The notes: generated from the letters alone by a model not told the origin. A stretch of DNA of 64,000 bases from an uncultured Dorea sp. (GCA_910587575.1 CAJULU010000009.1:9366-73365), one strand, 5' to 3'; shown: positions 8,658-16,601, counted from the stretch's first letter. Numbers and translations: made by a program.

Positions 8658-9856
8658 CCTGCTTCCCATCCCTCCGTCAGGAATGCAATCGCATTCTTAT
8701 GAATAATCCCTTCCTGTGAAAAATTCATCTTATCCATGGAGATTACATACTTGGGGTAATTATCTTCTATTTTCAGAAGAGCCCCGAACTCTCTGTCAAC
8801 CACCGTCTGATCATAAAGATAGTATGCGACCTGGTAATACTCCTTCTCCTGTCCTTTCACGGCCACAAAATCAATCTCTCCTTTTGTCAGCTTGCCCACA
8901 AAAACATCATATCCCCGCTGGGAAAGTTCATTAAATACTACATTCTCCAGCAAAGCCCCCATCTCAAGCTTAAATCCGCTGTTATGGATTCTCCCCAGGC
9001 CAAGATCTGTAAGATAATACTTATCCAATGTAGTCAGCAGCTGTTTCCCCCGGATATCATATCTCTGCGCCTTCGTAACAATCAAAGAAGTGATCATATG
9101 ATCAAGATAATTATATAGTGTTTCCGACCCGACTTTACGGTTCACACTCTCAAAATATTTTGAAATTCCTTTCGCCGAAAACATCTGTGACGGCGTCTGT
9201 GTAATATATTCAAAGATACGGTTCAGCAGATCCACATCCTTAGCGCCCGTTCTCTGTACAATATCCTTCAGTACAATCGAATTATAAAGATCCCTCAGCA
9301 TGGTAGCCGTCTCCGCCTCATTCTGAAGATGGAAACGCTGCGGCATCCCGCCCCAGGTCAGGTATTCCACCAGATCCTCATCCTGCGGTCTGCGGATTTC
9401 CTTAATCTCACAATATTCCTGAAAAGAGAAGGGGGCAATCTTAAAGCTCACATACCGGCCCGAGAGGTAAGTGGCCAGTTCGCCGGACAATAATTTCCCA
9501 TTTGATCCCGTAATAAAGATACTTACATCCCATGTTGCGCGGAAGGAATTGATTACCAGTTCAAATTCGCTGACCATCTGTATCTCGTCAAAAAAGAGAT
9601 AATACTTCTCTTCATTCACACGTCTTTCCACAACATAATCATAGAGTGCCTGGGCCGATCTGATACCGGAAAACTGAAAGTCCTCAAAATTCAGATAGAT
9701 AATCTGTGACTCACTGATCCCTTTCTCTTTCATCTCATTCATAATCTGTCTAAGTAACACAGATTTACCACACCGCCGGATTCCAATCAGCACCTTGATC
9801 AGTTCACTTTCATAAAAAGGTCTGATCCGTTCAAGATAACGTTCTCTCCTTACCAT
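8651..9856 (-). CDS. AAA_14/DUF4143 family ATPase
   Basis: This 401-residue protein has an N-terminal P-loop ATPase domain (Walker A GIRRCGKS at residues 25-32; Walker B ending in FFDEIQ near 93; sensor ITGSNG) and a C-terminal DUF4143 region with a PD-(D/E)XK-like segment (GEIDFVAVKG followed by YYQVAYYL). The start at 9856 is chosen because AGAGAGGTGG sits at correct spacing; a GTG three codons upstream overlaps that site. The last codon overlaps the ATG of the LytTR regulator, so the genes are translationally coupled. The cellular role of this family is not firmly established. Confidence 0.88.
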   Translation of the reverse strand: MVRRERYLERIRPFYESELIKVLIGIRRCGKSVLLRQIMNEMKEKGISESQIIYLNFEDFQFSGIRSAQALYDYVVERRVNEEKYYLFFDEIQMVSEFELVINSFRATWDVSIFITGSNGKLLSGELATYLSGRYVSFKIAPFSFQEYCEIKEIRRPQDEDLVEYLTWGGMPQRFHLQNEAETATMLRDLYNSIVLKDIVQRTGAKDVDLLNRIFEYITQTPSQMFSAKGISKYFESVNRKVGSETLYNYLDHMITSLIVTKAQRYDIRGKQLLTTLDKYYLTDLGLGRIHNSGFKLEMGALLENVVFNELSQRGYDVFVGKLTKGEIDFVAVKGQEKEYYQVAYYLYDQTVVDREFGALLKIEDNYPKYVISMDKMNFSQEGIIHKNAIAFLTEGWEAGC

Positions 9857-9900
9857 TTCTTCCACCTCTCTTTATATACCGAAACATATTTATTGTTTTG

Positions 9901-9930
9901 AAAGTTATTTCGGTTCAACGAAATAACTTT
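9901..9930. promoter_or_regulatory. Perfect 12-bp inverted repeat in the DUF4143 operon leader
   Basis: AAAGTTATTTCG and CGAAATAACTTT flank a six-base loop. The site lies about 45 bases upstream of the ATPase start and downstream of the promoter at 9952-9980, and a third half-site (CGAAATAA) directly follows the -10. It could be a repressor operator or an RNA hairpin in the 5' leader; it lacks a T-run and so is not an ordinary terminator. Confidence 0.7.
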
Positions 9931-9951
9931 CATATATCTTGTTTTATTTCG

Positions 9952-9980
9952 ATTATACTATTCTAATAAGTATTTGTAAA
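9952..9980 (-). promoter_or_regulatory. Promoter of the DUF4143-LytTR-kinase operon
   Basis: Reading leftward, TTTACA (9975-9980) and TATAAT (9952-9957) are spaced by 17 bases, a near-consensus sigma-A promoter. Transcription would start near 9945 and read through the inverted repeat at 9901-9930 into the ATPase gene. Confidence 0.75.
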
Positions 9981-10008
9981 CAGTAATTTTTTTATACATG
10001 GAAATAAT

Positions 10009-10044
10009 AAAAAAACCAGCCTGCCATTACTACAGACTGGTTTC
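10009..10044 (-). terminator. Rho-independent terminator of araBAD
   Basis: On the minus strand an AAACCAG.CTG stem pairs with CAG.CTGGTTT and continues into a run of seven T residues. It lies about 20 bases after the araD stop codon. Confidence 0.8.
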
Positions 10045-10061
10045 CACCAAAATCTCCTCCG

Positions 10062-10763
10062 TTATTTCCCCGGCTGGCCATAATACGCATTCGCACCATG
10101 CTTCCGGTAATAGTGCTTATCCTGCAGTTCCTGCGGCGCCGGCTTATTCTGCGGATTGATCATCTCACAGCGTGCCGCCATCTTTGCCACTTCCTCCAGC
10201 ACCACCGCATTATGCACAGCCTCATGAGCGTCCCTGCCCCAGGTAAACGGCCCGTGATTCTTACAAAGCACTGCCGGAGTCGCCTGGTAATCAAGCCCCC
10301 GTGCCTCGAATTCATCTGCAATCAGCACACCGGTATTCTTCTCATACGCCTGTTCAATCTCCTCTTTCGTCAGATTCCGCACGCAGGGAACCTCCCCGTA
10401 GAGATAGTCCGCATGGGTCGTACCATAACAGGGAATTCCTCTCCCCGCCTGCGCCCAGCTTGTTGCCCAGGAAGAATGAGTATGCACGATTCCGCCAGCC
10501 TCTGGAAAACGTTGATACAACACCGCATGGGTAGCGGTATCTGAGGAAGGGTGAAATTCTCCCTCCACCTTATTCCCGTTCAGGTCAACCACAACCATGT
10601 CTTCCGGTTTCAGCCTGTTGTACTCTACACCGCTGGGCTTAATTACAAAAAGCCCGCTCTCGCGGTCAATCCCGCTTACATTCCCCCAGGTAAATGTAAC
10701 CAGTCCATACTCTGGCAGCAGCATATTCGCTTCATATACTTCTTTTTTTAATTGTTCCAGCAT
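10062..10763 (-). CDS. araD: L-ribulose-5-phosphate 4-epimerase
   Basis: This 233-residue cytoplasmic class II aldolase-fold enzyme converts L-ribulose 5-phosphate to D-xylulose 5-phosphate, the last step of L-arabinose entry into the pentose phosphate pathway. Features seen are GNVSG (about residues 27-31), the SGV phosphate-binding segment, the HTHSSWATSWAQ metal-binding His pair, and KNHGPFTWG with the third metal-ligand region. Length matches the family. It is the third gene of an araA-kinase-araD operon, 15 bases after the kinase stop, and is followed by a terminator. Confidence 0.95.
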   Translation of the reverse strand: MLEQLKKEVYEANMLLPEYGLVTFTWGNVSGIDRESGLFVIKPSGVEYNRLKPEDMVVVDLNGNKVEGEFHPSSDTATHAVLYQRFPEAGGIVHTHSSWATSWAQAGRGIPCYGTTHADYLYGEVPCVRNLTKEEIEQAYEKNTGVLIADEFEARGLDYQATPAVLCKNHGPFTWGRDAHEAVHNAVVLEEVAKMAARCEMINPQNKPAPQELQDKHYYRKHGANAYYGQPGK

Positions 10764-10778
10764 CTTCTTCCAACTCCT

Positions 10779-12374
10779 TTAAACCAGACTCGCAAGAGCC
10801 GCCTTCTCTATGGCGATGCCCTCTTTATACCGCCGGGTGAATACCTCGTACCCTTCCACATCCCCTGGATCCGGCTCCATGCGGCTTCCTTCGTTTCCTG
10901 CAAATACCTTCTCCGCCAGATAATCCTCCAGGTTCTCGCCCTGTGCCTTATTCTTCATATAAGCCGCAAGAAGCGCCATCCCCCAGGGACCGCCCTCGCC
11001 AGCCGTCTCCATGACGGATACCGGGGCATTGATAGCCGCCGCAAGAATTCTCTGGCCCACACCCTTTGTCTTAAACAGGCCTCCATGTCCCAGAATTGAA
11101 TCAATCGCCACGTCCTCTTCCTTCAGCAGCAGATCCATCCCAACCTTGATCGCCCCCAGTGCCGTAAACAGATTCACACGCATAAAGTTCGCCAGGTTGA
11201 ACTTACTCTCCGGGGATCTCACAAACAACGGACGTCCTTCGTCCACGCCTGTAATGAACTCTCCCGAGAGATACCCATAGGATAACAGGCCGCCGCAGTC
11301 TGCATCGCCTTCCAGCGCCTTGTTATACAGCGTGCCGAATAACTGGTTCATATCCACTTTGATTCCGAAGCTCTCTGCGAACTCCCGGAAAATCCCTACC
11401 CATGCATTCAGATCTGACGTACAGTTATTGGCATGTACCATGGCAACCAGGCTGCCGTCCGGCGTTGTCACAAGGTCAATCTCCGGGTACACCTTCCTGA
11501 GTTCCTTCTCCAGCACGATCATGGCAAATACGCTGGTTCCGGCCGACACATTTCCCGTACGCCTGGCAACGCTGTTGGTGGCCGCCATCCCCGTTCCGGC
11601 ATCGCCCTCCGGCGGACATAACGGGATTCCTGCCTCCAGGCTGCCGCTCTCATCCAGAAGCCTTGCACCTTCTTCGGTCAAAGTTCCCGCCTCTTCGCCG
11701 GCAGTCATGACCTTCGGCATAATCTCCCTTAATTTCCACGGATAATTCTTTTCCGCCACCAGTTCATCGAACTTCTGGATCATCTCTTCATGAAAGTCCT
11801 TTTTCTCTATGTCAATAGGAAACATACCGGAGGCGTCCCCGATTCCGAGCGCCTTTACACCAGTCAGCTTCCAGTGGATATATCCCGCCAGAGTGGTGAA
11901 ATACGCCACGTCCTTTACATGGTCTTCTCCGTTCAGAACCGCCTGATACAGATGGGCTATGCTCCAGCGGAGGGGAATATTATACTGGAATAAATCAGTC
12001 AGCTTCTTTGCCGCCGGGCCGGTGGTGGAATTCCGCCAGGTACGGAACGGCACCAGAAGATTTCCTTCCTTGTCAAATGCCATATATCCATGCATCATGG
12101 CGCTGAACCCGATGGAACCGATCTTCTTCAAGGTAACTCCGTACCGGTTCTGTACATCCGCCGCCAGGTTCTGGTAGCTGTCCCGAAGGCCTGTCCAGAT
12201 ATCATCCAGAGAATAGGTCCAGTTTCCGTTCTCCAGACGGTTCTCCCACTCATGATCCCCCGAGGCAACCGGCGCATGGTCCTCGCCGATCAGCACTGCC
12301 TTAATCCTGGTAGACCCCAGTTCAATCCCGAGAACAGCCTTGCCACTTTCAATTACGTCTTTCACATTGCTCAT
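10779..12374 (-). CDS. araB: FGGY-family carbohydrate kinase, probable L-ribulokinase
   Basis: This 531-residue FGGY kinase has the N-terminal ATPase phosphate loop LGIELGSTRIKAV, a central substrate region (FSAMMHGYMAFD) and the C-terminal ATPase-fold block around GHGGLFKTKGVGQ and GGPWGMALLAAY. It most likely phosphorylates L-ribulose to L-ribulose 5-phosphate, because it sits between araA and araD. By sequence it belongs to the clostridial FGGY group often annotated as xylulokinase-like rather than to enterobacterial AraB, so the symbol rests on context. The ATG at 12374 follows AGGAGGAG and lies 13 bases after the araA stop; an upstream in-frame start would sit inside araA. Confidence 0.85.
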   Translation of the reverse strand: MSNVKDVIESGKAVLGIELGSTRIKAVLIGEDHAPVASGDHEWENRLENGNWTYSLDDIWTGLRDSYQNLAADVQNRYGVTLKKIGSIGFSAMMHGYMAFDKEGNLLVPFRTWRNSTTGPAAKKLTDLFQYNIPLRWSIAHLYQAVLNGEDHVKDVAYFTTLAGYIHWKLTGVKALGIGDASGMFPIDIEKKDFHEEMIQKFDELVAEKNYPWKLREIMPKVMTAGEEAGTLTEEGARLLDESGSLEAGIPLCPPEGDAGTGMAATNSVARRTGNVSAGTSVFAMIVLEKELRKVYPEIDLVTTPDGSLVAMVHANNCTSDLNAWVGIFREFAESFGIKVDMNQLFGTLYNKALEGDADCGGLLSYGYLSGEFITGVDEGRPLFVRSPESKFNLANFMRVNLFTALGAIKVGMDLLLKEEDVAIDSILGHGGLFKTKGVGQRILAAAINAPVSVMETAGEGGPWGMALLAAYMKNKAQGENLEDYLAEKVFAGNEGSRMEPDPGDVEGYEVFTRRYKEGIAIEKAALASLV

Positions 12375-12387
12375 GTTGTTTCTCCTC

Positions 12388-13887
12388 CTACTTACCGTAT
12401 GCGACACGGTTCCACAACAGTTCATTCTTAAACTGGCGGATCGTCGTATCCTTGTCAATATAGACGGCCTCAATACCCATGCAGGCCGCCCAGTCACCCA
12501 TCTGCTCGGAAGTCAGATCATAAGAGAATGCGGTATGGTGAGCGCCGCCGGCAAGAATCCAGGCCTCGGCTCCCGTCTGAAGACTGGGCTCAGGCGTCCA
12601 GAACGCAGTGGCAACCGGAAGCTTCGGCATGGGCTTCTCCACTTTCTTACACTCAACGTCATTGATAATCAGACGGAATCTGTCCCCAAGATCAATGAGT
12701 GAAGTGGCAATCGCCGGCCCTGTCTTGGACGTAAATACCAGCCTCGCCGGATCTTCCCTGTCTCCCATGGAGAGCGGCTGTTCCTTGATGCTGATCCTGC
12801 CGTCTGCAACAGACGGGCATACCTCAAGCATATGAGCCTGCAGGATTCCTTCTTTTCCCGGCACCAGATTATAAGTATAATCCTCCATAAATGAAGTTCC
12901 CTTGGCCTCTTTCATGCCCTGGGTCATAATCTTCATGAGACGTACCATGGCCGCCGTCTTCCAGTCTCCTTCTCCGGCGAACCCGTACCCTTTCTCCATC
13001 AGCCTCTGGATTGCCAGGCCCGGCAATTGCTTTAAGCTTCCAAGATCCCCGAAATGCGTCACGATTGCCTGGTAGTTCTTCGCTTCCAGGAACCGCTCAA
13101 ATCCAATCTCAATTCCTGCCTGTACTGCTACGTGCTCCCGGAATTCCTTCTCATCTCTTCCTTCCAGAAGTATCTCATATTTATCATAATATTCTTCCAC
13201 CAGTGCGTCAATATCTCCTTTGGAAACAGCCTCTACTTCTGCGGCGATTTCATTGACCGGGTAAGCATCAATCTCCCATCCAAACTTAATCTGCGCCTCC
13301 ACCTTGTCCCCTTCGGTCACGGCAACATTTCTCATATTATCGGCGATTCTCATAACACGGATGTGGCTGCTCTCAATCACGCCCACTGCCGTGCGCATCC
13401 AGGAACCAATCTTCTTCTGGACATCTGCGTCCTCCCAGTATCCCATGACGACCTTGCGCTCCATACCGAGACGGCTGAAGATATGACCGTATTCTCTGTC
13501 GCCATGGGCCGCCTGGTTCTCATTCATAAAGTCCATGTCTATGGTGTCGTATGGAATCTCACGGTTGAACTGTGTATGGAAATGAAGCAGGGGTTTGCGG
13601 TATTCCTGCAATCCCAGAATCCAGGATTTTGCCGGAGAGAAGGTATGCATCCAGGTAATCACTCCGGCGCAGTTCTCGTCTGTATTGGCCTCATTTAAAG
13701 TCTTTCTGATCAGCTCATTGGTAATGAGCGTTGGTTTCCATACAACTTCATATGGAAGGTTGCCGGATGCGTTCAATGCCTCTACAATCTTCTGTGAATG
13801 TTCTGCCACGTGCGCCAGGCACACATCTCCGTATAAATCCTGTGAACCGGTACAGAACCAGAACTGGTATGTTTTTGATTTTAACAT
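12388..13887 (-). CDS. araA: L-arabinose isomerase
   Basis: This 499-residue enzyme converts L-arabinose to L-ribulose in the cytoplasm using Mn2+. The family signature is visible: WFCTGSQDLYG at the N-terminus, the WMHTFSPAK segment near residue 90, the GEGDWKTAAMVR block around 308, and HHTAFSYDLTSEQM near the C-terminus containing a metal-ligand His. Length is normal. The ATG at 13887 follows GAGAGGAAAGC. It leads the operon, with a promoter at 13940-13969; the substrate could come from the GH51 enzyme at 29412-30926. Confidence 0.97.
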   Translation of the reverse strand: MLKSKTYQFWFCTGSQDLYGDVCLAHVAEHSQKIVEALNASGNLPYEVVWKPTLITNELIRKTLNEANTDENCAGVITWMHTFSPAKSWILGLQEYRKPLLHFHTQFNREIPYDTIDMDFMNENQAAHGDREYGHIFSRLGMERKVVMGYWEDADVQKKIGSWMRTAVGVIESSHIRVMRIADNMRNVAVTEGDKVEAQIKFGWEIDAYPVNEIAAEVEAVSKGDIDALVEEYYDKYEILLEGRDEKEFREHVAVQAGIEIGFERFLEAKNYQAIVTHFGDLGSLKQLPGLAIQRLMEKGYGFAGEGDWKTAAMVRLMKIMTQGMKEAKGTSFMEDYTYNLVPGKEGILQAHMLEVCPSVADGRISIKEQPLSMGDREDPARLVFTSKTGPAIATSLIDLGDRFRLIINDVECKKVEKPMPKLPVATAFWTPEPSLQTGAEAWILAGGAHHTAFSYDLTSEQMGDWAACMGIEAVYIDKDTTIRQFKNELLWNRVAYGK

Positions 13888-13939
13888 ATTGCTTTCCTCT
13901 CTTTCTTGAAAATGGGTCTGAATGTGTTTTCTATGGTTT

Positions 13940-13969
13940 ATTATAGGGAAATGCGGAGATTCTTTACAA
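13940..13969 (-). promoter_or_regulatory. Promoter of the arabinose operon
   Basis: Reading leftward, TTGTAA (13964-13969) and TATAAT (13940-13945) are 18 bases apart, about 50 bases upstream of araA. No AraR-type operator could be recognised with confidence. Confidence 0.65.
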
Positions 13970-14044
13970 GTTCATAACTCTGCCTGTTTGAAGAAAAAGT
14001 TACCTATTCCGACTTGATATATTTCATCTCAACAAAAATGTATC

Positions 14045-14073
14045 TTGCAATTCAGTTTTGCATATGCTATAAT
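14045..14073 (+). promoter_or_regulatory. Promoter of a small convergent RNA
   Basis: TTGCAA (14045-14050) and TATAAT (14068-14073) are spaced 17 bases apart. No coding sequence follows; within about 90 bases transcription would meet a strong terminator (14120-14169), so this promoter appears to drive a small RNA. Confidence 0.7.
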
Positions 14074-14079
14074 GTCGTC

Positions 14080-14169
14080 AGACAAAAAAAGCAGTTATTG
14101 TTCCATCTGAACAAAGAACGAATCCCCTAACCGTGTTGCCGCACAGTTAGGGGATTCTTCTTTTCTTTT
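14080..14169 (+). ncRNA. Candidate antitoxin RNA of a type I toxin-antitoxin locus
   Basis: A transcript starting near 14080 would be about 90 bases long and end in a perfect 12-bp hairpin (GAATCCCCTAAC at 14120-14131 pairing with 14146-14157) followed by a T-rich tail. It contains no plausible reading frame. It points at the 3' end of the convergent small hydrophobic ORF (14193-14309), so the two RNAs would overlap around the shared hairpin, as for RNA I/RNA II of the Fst par locus. The boundaries and function are inference. Confidence 0.55.
14120..14169 (+). terminator. Terminator shared by the small RNA and the convergent toxin transcript
   Basis: This is a perfect 12-bp GC-containing stem with a 14-base loop and a T-rich tail on the plus strand. 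The minus-strand side is less T-rich but could still serve the convergent transcript. Confidence 0.75.
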
Positions 14170-14192
14170 ATGGTGGCTAAGCACCCACCAGG

Positions 14193-14309
14193 TTATTCGT
14201 TGTCCTTACGGTTCCTGTCTAACCATTTGATGACGCAGTCGCAAACCACGCCAGCCGCAACAGCAACTAACACTCCCACAATACCTACACTTTCGACATT
14301 CTTCGACAA
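14193..14309 (-). CDS. Candidate Fst-like type I toxin peptide
   Basis: This is a 38-codon frame if started at TTG 14309. It encodes a single hydrophobic segment (GIVGVLVAVAAGVVCDCVI), then WLD and a short charged tail (RNRKDNE). The order membrane helix, aromatic-Leu-Asp, charged tail matches Fst-family toxins, which act at the membrane. I see no convincing Shine-Dalgarno site for the TTG, and in-frame codons stay open farther upstream, so the exact start is uncertain. A hairpin (14171-14190) and a shared terminator follow the stop. The convergent RNA gene at 14080-14169 supports a type I toxin-antitoxin interpretation. Confidence 0.55.
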   Translation of the reverse strand: MSKNVESVGIVGVLVAVAAGVVCDCVIKWLDRNRKDNE

Positions 14310-14339
14310 CGAGAGACAACAAGAGATACTAAAAAAGGA

Positions 14340-14368
14340 TTGACATCCTGTAATCCATATGACATACT
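14340..14368 (+). promoter_or_regulatory. Promoter of the MATE exporter leader
   Basis: TTGACA (14340-14345) and CATACT (14363-14368) are spaced by 17 bases. Transcription would begin near 14375, at the first bases of the structured leader. Confidence 0.65.
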
Positions 14369-14373
14369 AATAT

Positions 14374-14458
14374 CAAACCCGACACGGGAGTGGATTTTTC
14401 AAGAGAAATCTTTTTTCGCCACACAACGACTGTAAAGTTCTTGTGTGGTATTTTTTTG
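14374..14458 (+). promoter_or_regulatory. Candidate guanidine-IV-like (mepA motif) riboswitch with terminator
   Basis: The leader starts with a small hairpin (CCCG-ACA-CGGG, 14378-14388), then a GATTT/AAATC hairpin (14393-14410), and ends with a strong terminator: CCACACAA (14419-14426) pairs with TTGTGTGG (14441-14448) before seven T residues (14451-14457). The GTGG after the first hairpin can pair with the CCAC of the terminator stem, giving an alternative fold. Placement just before a MATE gene is the typical setting of guanidine-IV riboswitches in Clostridia. The ligand class is inference; the attenuator is clear. Confidence 0.55.
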
Positions 14459-14477
14459 TTGAAATGGAGGTAAAATA

Positions 14478-15806
14478 ATGGAACAGACATTTATGAAAGA
14501 AAAGAAGATCCTGCCCCTCGTCCTGTCCATGTCCCTGCCCATGGTTCTCTCCATGGCAGTCAATTCCCTGTACAACATCGTGGACAGCTACTTTGTGGCA
14601 AAACTAAGCGAAGACGCCATGACCGCACTGGCCCTGGTCTTCCCCATCCAGAACATGATCAACGCCATTGCCATCGGATTCGCCATCGGAATCAACGCAG
14701 GCGTGGCCTATTTCCTTGGAGCCGGCGACCAGGTGCATGCCGACAAATCCGCATCACAGGGATGGTTTCTGAACCTTCTCCATGGAATCCTGTTATCCGC
14801 CCTGTGCATTGCCATCATGCCGCCGTTCCTCAAGATGTTTTCCTCGGACAAAACGGTCATCCGGATGGCTCTTGCCTATTCCTACCGTGCGTTTTTATTT
14901 TCCCCGGTCATCGCCCTGACACTGGTATATGAAAAACTTTTCCAGGCAGTGGGAAAGATGAAGGTTTCCATGTTCTGTATGATGTGCGGTTTCGTGGCAA
15001 ATATCATTCTGGATCCGCTGATGATCTTTGGAATCGGGATCTTTCCCGCCATGGGAATCTCCGGCGCCGCATACGCCACCGGAACCGGCCAGGTACTCAC
15101 CCTCATCGCATACCTGGTCTTCTGCCGGACAGACCCGCTTCCCGTTAAAATAAAACGCCCCTATCTGAAACCGGAAAAAAATGTGGCAATGAAGCTATAC
15201 TCCGTGGGACTCTCGGCAACCTTAAGCCTTGCCCTCCCCTCCCTGCTGATTTCCGTTCTCAACGGGATTCTTGCCGTCTTTTCCGAGACATACGTCCTGG
15301 TACTGGGCGCCTATTATAAGCTGCAGACCTTCATCTATCTGACCGCAAACGGAATCATCCAGGGAATCCGGCCACTGATGGGCTACAATTACGGCGCCGG
15401 AGAGAAAGAACGCGTACAGAAGATTTTCCGCACCACACTTGCCCTTACCATGGGAGTCATGTGTGTGGGAACAATCCTGTCCTGGCTGATCCCGGCCCAG
15501 CTGATCGGGCTCTTCACTGCCAATGCAGAGACGATTGAGATCGGTGTGACAGCCCTTCATATCATCAGCCTTGGATTCATCGTATCCGCAGTCTCCGTCA
15601 CCTGTTCCGGCGCTCTGGAAGGATTGGGGAAAGGAACACCCTCCCTGTGTATCTCTCTTTTACGGTATGTCATACTGATCATGCCTGCCGCCTGGCTTTT
15701 CAGCCGGTTATCCGGCGCAGATGGCGTATGGTACGCCTTCTGCTTCACGGAATTCGCAGCGGCAGGACTGTCCTATCTGATTTACCGGAAATATGGTCTT
15801 GAATAA
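14478..15806 (+). CDS. MATE family multidrug/cation efflux transporter
   Basis: This 442-residue polytopic membrane protein has about 12 helices arranged as two MATE domains (the first beginning LPLVLSMSLPMVLSMAVNSLYNIVDSYF, the second near residue 235). It is expected to export cationic compounds using a Na+ or H+ gradient. The ATG at 14478 follows GGAGGTAAAATA. It resembles MepA-type proteins. A transcription attenuator directly upstream implies ligand-controlled expression. The next operon starts with its own riboswitch, so this gene is probably monocistronic. Confidence 0.92.
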   Translation: MEQTFMKEKKILPLVLSMSLPMVLSMAVNSLYNIVDSYFVAKLSEDAMTALALVFPIQNMINAIAIGFAIGINAGVAYFLGAGDQVHADKSASQGWFLNLLHGILLSALCIAIMPPFLKMFSSDKTVIRMALAYSYRAFLFSPVIALTLVYEKLFQAVGKMKVSMFCMMCGFVANIILDPLMIFGIGIFPAMGISGAAYATGTGQVLTLIAYLVFCRTDPLPVKIKRPYLKPEKNVAMKLYSVGLSATLSLALPSLLISVLNGILAVFSETYVLVLGAYYKLQTFIYLTANGIIQGIRPLMGYNYGAGEKERVQKIFRTTLALTMGVMCVGTILSWLIPAQLIGLFTANAETIEIGVTALHIISLGFIVSAVSVTCSGALEGLGKGTPSLCISLLRYVILIMPAAWLFSRLSGADGVWYAFCFTEFAAAGLSYLIYRKYGLE

Positions 15807-15884
15807 CAGGGCATTTTATTGTATCATATCGTTTAGAATCATTGTGCACAGGAACGTAACATTACAGTTCCATGAATAGAAAAT

Positions 15885-15990
15885 CTACGCATATATGCAG
15901 TGGGAATCAGGTGAAAATCCTGAGCGATGAGGTCACTGTGAGGGTCATACCCGAAGCCAGATTACCTGCTTATATGTAGAATGGGGCTTC
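15885..15990 (+). promoter_or_regulatory. Cobalamin riboswitch
   Basis: Conserved segments appear in order: GGGAA, GGTGAAAATCC, GGTCACTGTGAGGGTC-type core, and the B12 box GAAGCCAGATTACCTGC. The closing P1 stem is formed by CTAC..ATATATGCAG (15885-15900) and CTGCTTATATGTAG (15966-15979). Immediately after, GGCTTC (15985-15990) is complementary to GAAGCC of the B12 box, offering an alternative pairing. It controls the DUF4430, ECF S component and AraC-type genes downstream. Confidence 0.92.
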
Positions 15991-16099
15991 CATCCAAAGC
16001 AAAACATTCTATCTCTATTGCACTTGTATACTGGCCGCATCATACGGAGCATAGGTATCCTATGTCAGTATATTTCTGGCCGTCATACGCTCAAGAGGG

Positions 16100-16128
16100 A
16101 AGTTTGCTAAAAAAAAGCAAACTTTTTT
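16100..16128 (+). terminator. Terminator of the cobalamin riboswitch expression platform
   Basis: AAGTTTGCT and AGCAAACTT form a stem around an A-rich loop, followed by a run of T residues, about 60 bases before the DUF4430 gene. Cobalamin binding to the riboswitch would be expected to favour this terminator. Confidence 0.8.
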
Positions 16129-16187
16129 GTTTCTTTGGAAATCTTACAATGATATTCAGACTTAGAAAAAAGAAAGGAACAAAAGAA

Positions 16188-16601
16188 ATGGAACAGAAAA
16201 AGCAGAAACAATCTACCAAAAAAGTAATCCTTCTCATCGCAGCGCTGATCATTGCCGCTGCCGCCATGTTCGGCATCTACAAAGTATTTATGCCCCAGGG
16301 ACAAGCCGGGGAGAAAGAGATTACCGTAACTGTGGTACACGCAGACGAATCCTCCAAAGACTTCACCTTCCAGACAGAGGAAGCTTACCTGGGTGCTGTA
16401 TTAAAGGCAGAAAAGCTGGTTGAGGGAACCGACGGGGAGTTCGGAATGTTCATCACCTCCGTAGACGGGGAGAAAGCCGACGAGACCAAAGAACAATGGT
16501 GGTGTATCACCAAAGGCGGGGAATCCTTGAATACCTCAGCCGACCAGACCCCCATCGAAGACGGAGACCAGTTTGAACTGACTCTGACAGAAGGCTACTA
16601 A
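16188..16601 (+). CDS. Membrane-anchored DUF4430 (transcobalamin-like) protein
   Basis: This 137-residue protein has a Lys-rich N-terminus, one membrane helix (about residues 12-30) and an extracytoplasmic DUF4430 domain. DUF4430 resembles the C-terminal domain of transcobalamin/intrinsic factor; the WWCITKGGE motif near 105 is typical. With the cobalamin riboswitch upstream and an ECF S component downstream it probably captures corrinoids outside the membrane. The start at 16188 is preceded by AAAGGAAC. There is no lipobox, so anchoring is by an uncleaved helix. Confidence 0.88.
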   Translation: MEQKKQKQSTKKVILLIAALIIAAAAMFGIYKVFMPQGQAGEKEITVTVVHADESSKDFTFQTEEAYLGAVLKAEKLVEGTDGEFGMFITSVDGEKADETKEQWWCITKGGESLNTSADQTPIEDGDQFELTLTEGY

